NCBI RefSeq assembly: GCF_009674495.1
Contig: NZ_WKJN01000033.1
Location: forward strand, 1-64,000
Reading direction: 5' to 3'
Length of the DNA: 64,000 bases
DNA from: Duganella alba
GTDB taxonomy: Bacteria > Pseudomonadota > Gammaproteobacteria > Burkholderiales > Burkholderiaceae_D
Shown: positions 60,537-64,000 of the stretch, piece by piece
Position numbering within the stretch: the stretch's first letter is position 1
Layout: the number at the start of each line of letters is the position of its first letter
Position numbers and translations under genes: made by a program
The notes under the pieces: generated by a model
Told to the model about the DNA's origin: nothing
Seen by the model: only the letters and a program-made list of their open reading frames with translations
Database searches by the model: none

Positions 60537-61502
60537 ATGGCTGAAGAGGGCTTGCGGCCTATTATCGTCAAGCGCATCAAGAAGGGCGGCGGTGGTCACC
60601 ACGGCGGCGCCTGGAAGATCGCGTATGCCGACTTCGTCACCGCGATGATGGCCTTCTTCCTGCTGATGTGGCTGCTCGGTTCGACCACCAAGGGCGACCT
60701 CAACGGCATTTCCGAATACTTCAAGACGCCGCTCAAGGTGGCCATGGGCGGCGGCTCGGGCAGCGGCGACAGCTCGTCCATCATCAAGGGCGGCGGCAAG
60801 GACCTGACCCGCACCGACGGCCAGGTCAAGGCCAGCGACGACCCGCAGGTCAAGAAAACCTATAACCTGACCGCCGCCAAGGCGGCGCTGGAAGCCGAGG
60901 AAAACCAGCGCCTGAAGGCGCTCAAGGAACGCATCGAAGCCAAGATCGAGGCCAATCCGCTGCTGAAGAAATACAAGGACCAGCTGCTGCTGGACATCAC
61001 CAGCGAGGGCTTGCGGATCCAGATCGTCGATGAGCAGAACCGCCCGATGTTCGCGCTGGCCAAGGCCGAGCTGCAGCCCTACACCAAGGATATCCTGCAC
61101 GAGATCGGCTTTGTGCTGAACGACGTGCCCAACCGCATCAGCCTGTCGGGCCACACCGACTCGACGCCCTACATGAGCGACGCCGGCTACAGCAACTGGG
61201 AATTGTCGGCCGACCGCGCCAACGCCTCGCGCCGCGAGCTCATCGTCGGCGGCATGCAGGATTCCAAGGTGTTGCGCGTGGTCGGGCTGGCCTCGGCCAT
61301 CAACCTCGACAAGGCCGACCCGTTCAATCCGGTCAACCGCCGCATCAGCATCGTGGTCATGAACCGCAAGGCCGAGGACAATGTGCTGCGCGACGGCCGC
61401 AAGATCGAGGTCGGCGACACCGACGATGCCGCCGGGATCGGCGCCGCCGTGGGCGCGGCGCCCGCGCCCGCGCAGCCAGCCGGACCGCCAGTACGCAAAT
61501 AA
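60537..61502 (+). CDS. motB: Flagellar motor stator protein MotB
   Basis: This 321-residue protein has a single N-terminal helix (about 27-50) with the proton-accepting Asp in K-I-A-Y-A-D-F-V-T-A-M-M-A-F. The C-terminal OmpA-like peptidoglycan-binding domain spans about 150-290 (L-S-G-H-T-D-S-T, N-W-E-L-S-A-D-R-A-N, N-R-R-I-S-I-V-V). It anchors the stator to the cell wall. A proline/alanine tail follows. It is the second gene of the motAB pair. Confidence 0.96.
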   Translation: MAEEGLRPIIVKRIKKGGGGHHGGAWKIAYADFVTAMMAFFLLMWLLGSTTKGDLNGISEYFKTPLKVAMGGGSGSGDSSSIIKGGGKDLTRTDGQVKASDDPQVKKTYNLTAAKAALEAEENQRLKALKERIEAKIEANPLLKKYKDQLLLDITSEGLRIQIVDEQNRPMFALAKAELQPYTKDILHEIGFVLNDVPNRISLSGHTDSTPYMSDAGYSNWELSADRANASRRELIVGGMQDSKVLRVVGLASAINLDKADPFNPVNRRISIVVMNRKAEDNVLRDGRKIEVGDTDDAAGIGAAVGAAPAPAQPAGPPVRK

Positions 61503-61529
61503 GCAAAGCAGAAGTAAATCGAGACTGTT

Positions 61530-62078
61530 ATGACGAGAAAAAAAATTCTGGGTTCCCACGTCAAGCGCCTGCTGTCGGGCGTGTCTGACCACGGTCGCCG
61601 GCACCTGACCGAAGTCGAGACCGACCTGATCCAGACTGGCCTGCTGCTGGAGGAAGCGATTGAAAAGCTGTCCTTCAACTTCATGGCCATTCATCAAACG
61701 GTGGAGGCCGAACAGGCCACCATCCAGCTGCTGCTCGACGGCGGCACCGCCACGCCCGAGCAGCGCGCCCAGCTGGAGGCGCTGCAAGGCCAGGTGGGCG
61801 GCTATGTCAACGCCGCCATCACCAGCCTGCAATTCCAGGACATGACCAGCCAGCTGCTGGACCGCACGCTCAAGCGCGTGACCGGCCTGCGCGAGTTCCT
61901 CGGCACGCTGGGCGCGCACGGTGCCGAGATGCTGCCCGAAAGCGACAACGAGCAGATCGTCGAGCTGCTGGGCAAGGTCAGCATGGCGCTGGCGATACAG
62001 AGTTTGGAACTGCGCAGCGTGTTGCGCAAGGCAGTCAGTCAGCAACACCTGGAGAGCGGCGACATCGAGCTGTTCTAA
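61530..62078 (+). CDS. CheZ-like chemotaxis phosphatase candidate
   Basis: This 182-residue helical protein has a long helix hairpin. It contains Q-F-Q-D-M-T-S-Q at residues 101-108. In CheZ the catalytic residues form D-x-x-x-Q (Asp143 and Gln147 in E. coli) within F-Q-D-L-T-G-Q; here D104 and Q108 fit that pattern exactly. The CheZ C-terminal CheY-binding peptide is not clear. The position between motB and cheY supports a role in dephosphorylating CheY-P. It is shorter than E. coli CheZ (214 residues). Confidence 0.75.
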   Translation: MTRKKILGSHVKRLLSGVSDHGRRHLTEVETDLIQTGLLLEEAIEKLSFNFMAIHQTVEAEQATIQLLLDGGTATPEQRAQLEALQGQVGGYVNAAITSLQFQDMTSQLLDRTLKRVTGLREFLGTLGAHGAEMLPESDNEQIVELLGKVSMALAIQSLELRSVLRKAVSQQHLESGDIELF

Positions 62079-62112
62079 CAACAACGAAACATGATTTACA
62101 AGAGAGAATAAG

Positions 62113-62478
62113 ATGGCTAAGACGATACTTGCGGTTGATGATTCCAGCTCCCTGCGCCAGATGGTGGCCTTCAGCCTGAAGGCGGCCGGCTACCAGGTGG
62201 TGGAAGCCGTGGACGGCCAGGAGGGGCTGGAAAAAGCCAAGCTCCAGAATGTCGACCTGGTGCTGACCGACCAGAACATGCCGCGCATGGACGGCCTGCA
62301 ACTGATCAAGCTGCTGCGCGAACTGCCCAGCTACGCGAAAACTCCTATCCTGATGCTGACCACCGAATCGTCGGACGAGATGAAAGCCAAGGGCCGCGCC
62401 GCCGGCGCCAATGGCTGGCTGGTCAAGCCTTTCGATCCGCAGCGGCTCATCGAGGTAGTCAAGAAGGTCATCGGCTGA
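62113..62478 (+). CDS. cheY: Chemotaxis response regulator CheY
   Basis: This 121-residue receiver domain has the acid pair in A-V-D-D-S, the phosphoacceptor Asp in L-V-L-T-D-Q-N-M-P, the Thr in M-L-T-T-E and the Lys in L-V-K-P-F. It has no output domain and signals to the flagellar switch. An AGAGAATAAG site precedes the ATG. cheA begins 43 bp downstream. Confidence 0.95.
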   Translation: MAKTILAVDDSSSLRQMVAFSLKAAGYQVVEAVDGQEGLEKAKLQNVDLVLTDQNMPRMDGLQLIKLLRELPSYAKTPILMLTTESSDEMKAKGRAAGANGWLVKPFDPQRLIEVVKKVIG

Positions 62479-62521
62479 TAAGGCGCGCAATGATGCGAAG
62501 CGAACTTTACGGAGTATCACC

Positions 62522-64000
62522 ATGACCATCGATATAAGCCAGTTTTATCAGGTCTTTTTCGATGAGGCCGAGGAACTGCTGGCTGAAATGGAGCGGCTGC
62601 TGCTGGCCGTCGATGTGGCGTCGCCGGACGCCGAGGATCTGAACGCCATCTTCCGCACCGCCCACTCGGTGAAGGGCGGCGCGTCGACGTTTGGCGTGAC
62701 CGACATGACCGAAGTCACCCACGTCCTGGAGACCCTGCTCGACCGCATCCGCAAAGGCGAAATGGCGCTCACGTCCGAGCACGTCGACGCCTTCCTGGCC
62801 GCCAAGGACATCCTCAAGATGCAGCTCGACGGCCACCGCCTCGGCAGCGACGTCGACCAGGATGCCGTGGCCAATGTGCGCATGATGCTGCAATCGCTGG
62901 CGCAGGACGTGCCGATGACGGCCATGGCGCCGGTGGTGCCGGGCTTCAGTTCGCCCCTGGCGCCGGACACCCGGCACGTCGACCACAGCGGCGGCCGCCG
63001 CTACCGGCTGGAACTGCCGGCCATGGCGCACCGCGAAGTGACCGCGCTGGGCGAGGAGCTGGGGCTGATGGGCTATGTGTCGATCACGCCGCTGGACAAG
63101 GACCGCAACGCCATGGTGGTCACCACGCACGAGAGCCTGGACGACATCATCGCCATCTGCTCGTTCGTGCTGAACCCGGACGAGATGACCGTCACCGAAC
63201 TGCCGGCGCTGGACGACGCCCAGGCACAAAAAGAGAAGGTCGCGCGCGACCGGGTCGAAAACGACCTCGGCTACGGCTTTTTCGACAGCACCGATCTGAC
63301 ACCGGCCGCCGCCAGCGGCGAGGGCTACGGCTTCTTCCAGCCGCTCGACGAGATCCGCGCCAACGCCGCAGCCGCCGGCGAGGATGCGCAGGGCTATGGC
63401 TTCTTCCAGCCGGTCGAGCAGATCCGCGCCGCCGCCGGCATCGTCATCGAGACGCCGCCGCCGGAAGAGGAAAAGAAAGTCGTCAAGAAGGAAGAAAAGG
63501 AAAAAGAGAAGGCGCCCGCCCACGCCGGCGCCGAATCGTCGTCGATCCGCGTGTCGATCGAGAAGGTCGACCAGCTGATCAATCTGGTGGGCGAGCTGGT
63601 CATCACGCAGGCGATGATCGAGCAGCGCGTCGACACGCTGGACCCGATGGTGCACCAGCGCCTGCTCAACAGCGTCAGCCAGCTGACCCGCAACACCCGC
63701 GACCTGCAGGAAGCGGTGATGTCGATCCGCATGATGCCGATGGACTTCGTGTTCTCGCGCTTCCCGCGCATGGTGCGCGACCTGGCGACCAAGCTGGGCA
63801 AGAAGGTCGACTTCATCACCAACGGCGCCGCCACCGAACTGGACAAGGGCCTGATCGAACGCATCGTCGATCCGCTGACGCACCTGGTGCGCAACTCGAT
63901 CGACCACGGCATCGAAATGCCGGACGTGCGCCGCGCCGGCGGCAAGAGCGACGCCGGCCGCCTGTTCCTGTCGGCCTCGCACCAGGGCGGCAACATCATC
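62522..64000 (+). CDS. cheA: Chemotaxis histidine kinase CheA, 5' part
   Basis: The gene runs off the right edge; 493 codons are present. The P1 domain (about 1-110) has the phosphorylated His48 in F-R-T-A-H-S-V-K-G-G-A. A second small domain (about 160-225: Y-R-L-E-L-P-A-M) follows. A low-complexity linker (about 240-340) contains three G-Y-G-F-F copies and an E/K-rich stretch. The P3 dimerisation domain starts near 342 (I-R-V-S-I-E-K-V-D-Q-L-I-N-L-V-G-E-L-V-I) and the kinase domain begins with L-V-R-N-S-I-D-H-G (N box). It autophosphorylates and passes phosphate to CheY. Confidence 0.95.
   Translation, partial: MTIDISQFYQVFFDEAEELLAEMERLLLAVDVASPDAEDLNAIFRTAHSVKGGASTFGVTDMTEVTHVLETLLDRIRKGEMALTSEHVDAFLAAKDILKMQLDGHRLGSDVDQDAVANVRMMLQSLAQDVPMTAMAPVVPGFSSPLAPDTRHVDHSGGRRYRLELPAMAHREVTALGEELGLMGYVSITPLDKDRNAMVVTTHESLDDIIAICSFVLNPDEMTVTELPALDDAQAQKEKVARDRVENDLGYGFFDSTDLTPAAASGEGYGFFQPLDEIRANAAAAGEDAQGYGFFQPVEQIRAAAGIVIETPPPEEEKKVVKKEEKEKEKAPAHAGAESSSIRVSIEKVDQLINLVGELVITQAMIEQRVDTLDPMVHQRLLNSVSQLTRNTRDLQEAVMSIRMMPMDFVFSRFPRMVRDLATKLGKKVDFITNGAATELDKGLIERIVDPLTHLVRNSIDHGIEMPDVRRAGGKSDAGRLFLSASHQGGNII

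Overview
The window looks like a chromosomal segment of a motile, GC-rich betaproteobacterium, most likely Oxalobacteraceae (the Duganella/Massilia/Janthinobacterium group). The grounds are the flhDC-motAB-cheYA order, a PilT/PilU-type pilus ATPase, a PEP-CTERM protein, the dap gene arrangement, and protein sequences that read as typical of that family. The exact genus cannot be fixed from sequence alone. I see no tRNA, rRNA, CRISPR array, prophage or complete insertion sequence. About 70 protein genes fill the window at high density.

Layout. 1-1400: end of a TauE/SafE transporter, arfB and a lone CheW. 1397-10516: a long minus-strand run, dapC-dapD-pilU-gpx-yffB-dapE-prmB-yheS (lysine/peptidoglycan precursor synthesis plus housekeeping), interrupted between gpx and yffB by a 0.7-kb AT-rich element with mirrored ends. 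10600-24700: a mosaic of small regulator/enzyme pairs (GlxA, MarR, MerR, TetR, SDR, DJ-1, isochorismatases), an AT-richer two-gene island (17085-18207), an M19 dipeptidase and an RhlE-type helicase. 24704-29863: Sui1, a nucleoside hydrolase, an Mla-like MCE operon without its ATPase, and a LysR regulator divergent from an MFS pump. 31385-35388: ribB with an FMN riboswitch and an M16 protease. 35385-44195: P450 and SRPBCC genes, then an AraC regulator divergent from an operon of an AGPS-like flavoenzyme, GlpD and an FGGY kinase. 44192-50390: a response-regulator diguanylate cyclase, an aminotransferase, RidA, and a DMT exporter divergent from a MocR regulator. 50462-57274: htpG with a sigma-32 promoter, a CocE hydrolase, a CHRD/PEP-CTERM protein, kynA and kynU. 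57275-64000: flhD, flhC, a membrane methyltransferase, motA, motB, a CheZ-like protein, cheY and the start of cheA.

How the genes work together. The last 6.5 kb is the head of a flagellar/chemotaxis cluster. Its master operon flhDC is preceded by two well-formed sigma-28 promoter sequences and a long structured leader, which suggests feedback of FliA on the master regulator. The dap genes supply meso-diaminopimelate and lysine. kynA and kynU cover two steps of tryptophan breakdown. Several divergent regulator/target pairs have visible operator palindromes.

The strongest unexplained signal is the element at 5931-6638. Its two arms of about 196 bp mirror each other without an indel, and each carries the same array of TCTAA-type motifs spaced at about 10, 20 or 30 bp, in phase with the DNA helix. 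It encloses only a terminator-like hairpin and two tiny overlapping reading frames. It resembles the ends of a transposon that uses multiple transposase-binding sites, reduced to a non-autonomous form, and I could not assign it to a known family.
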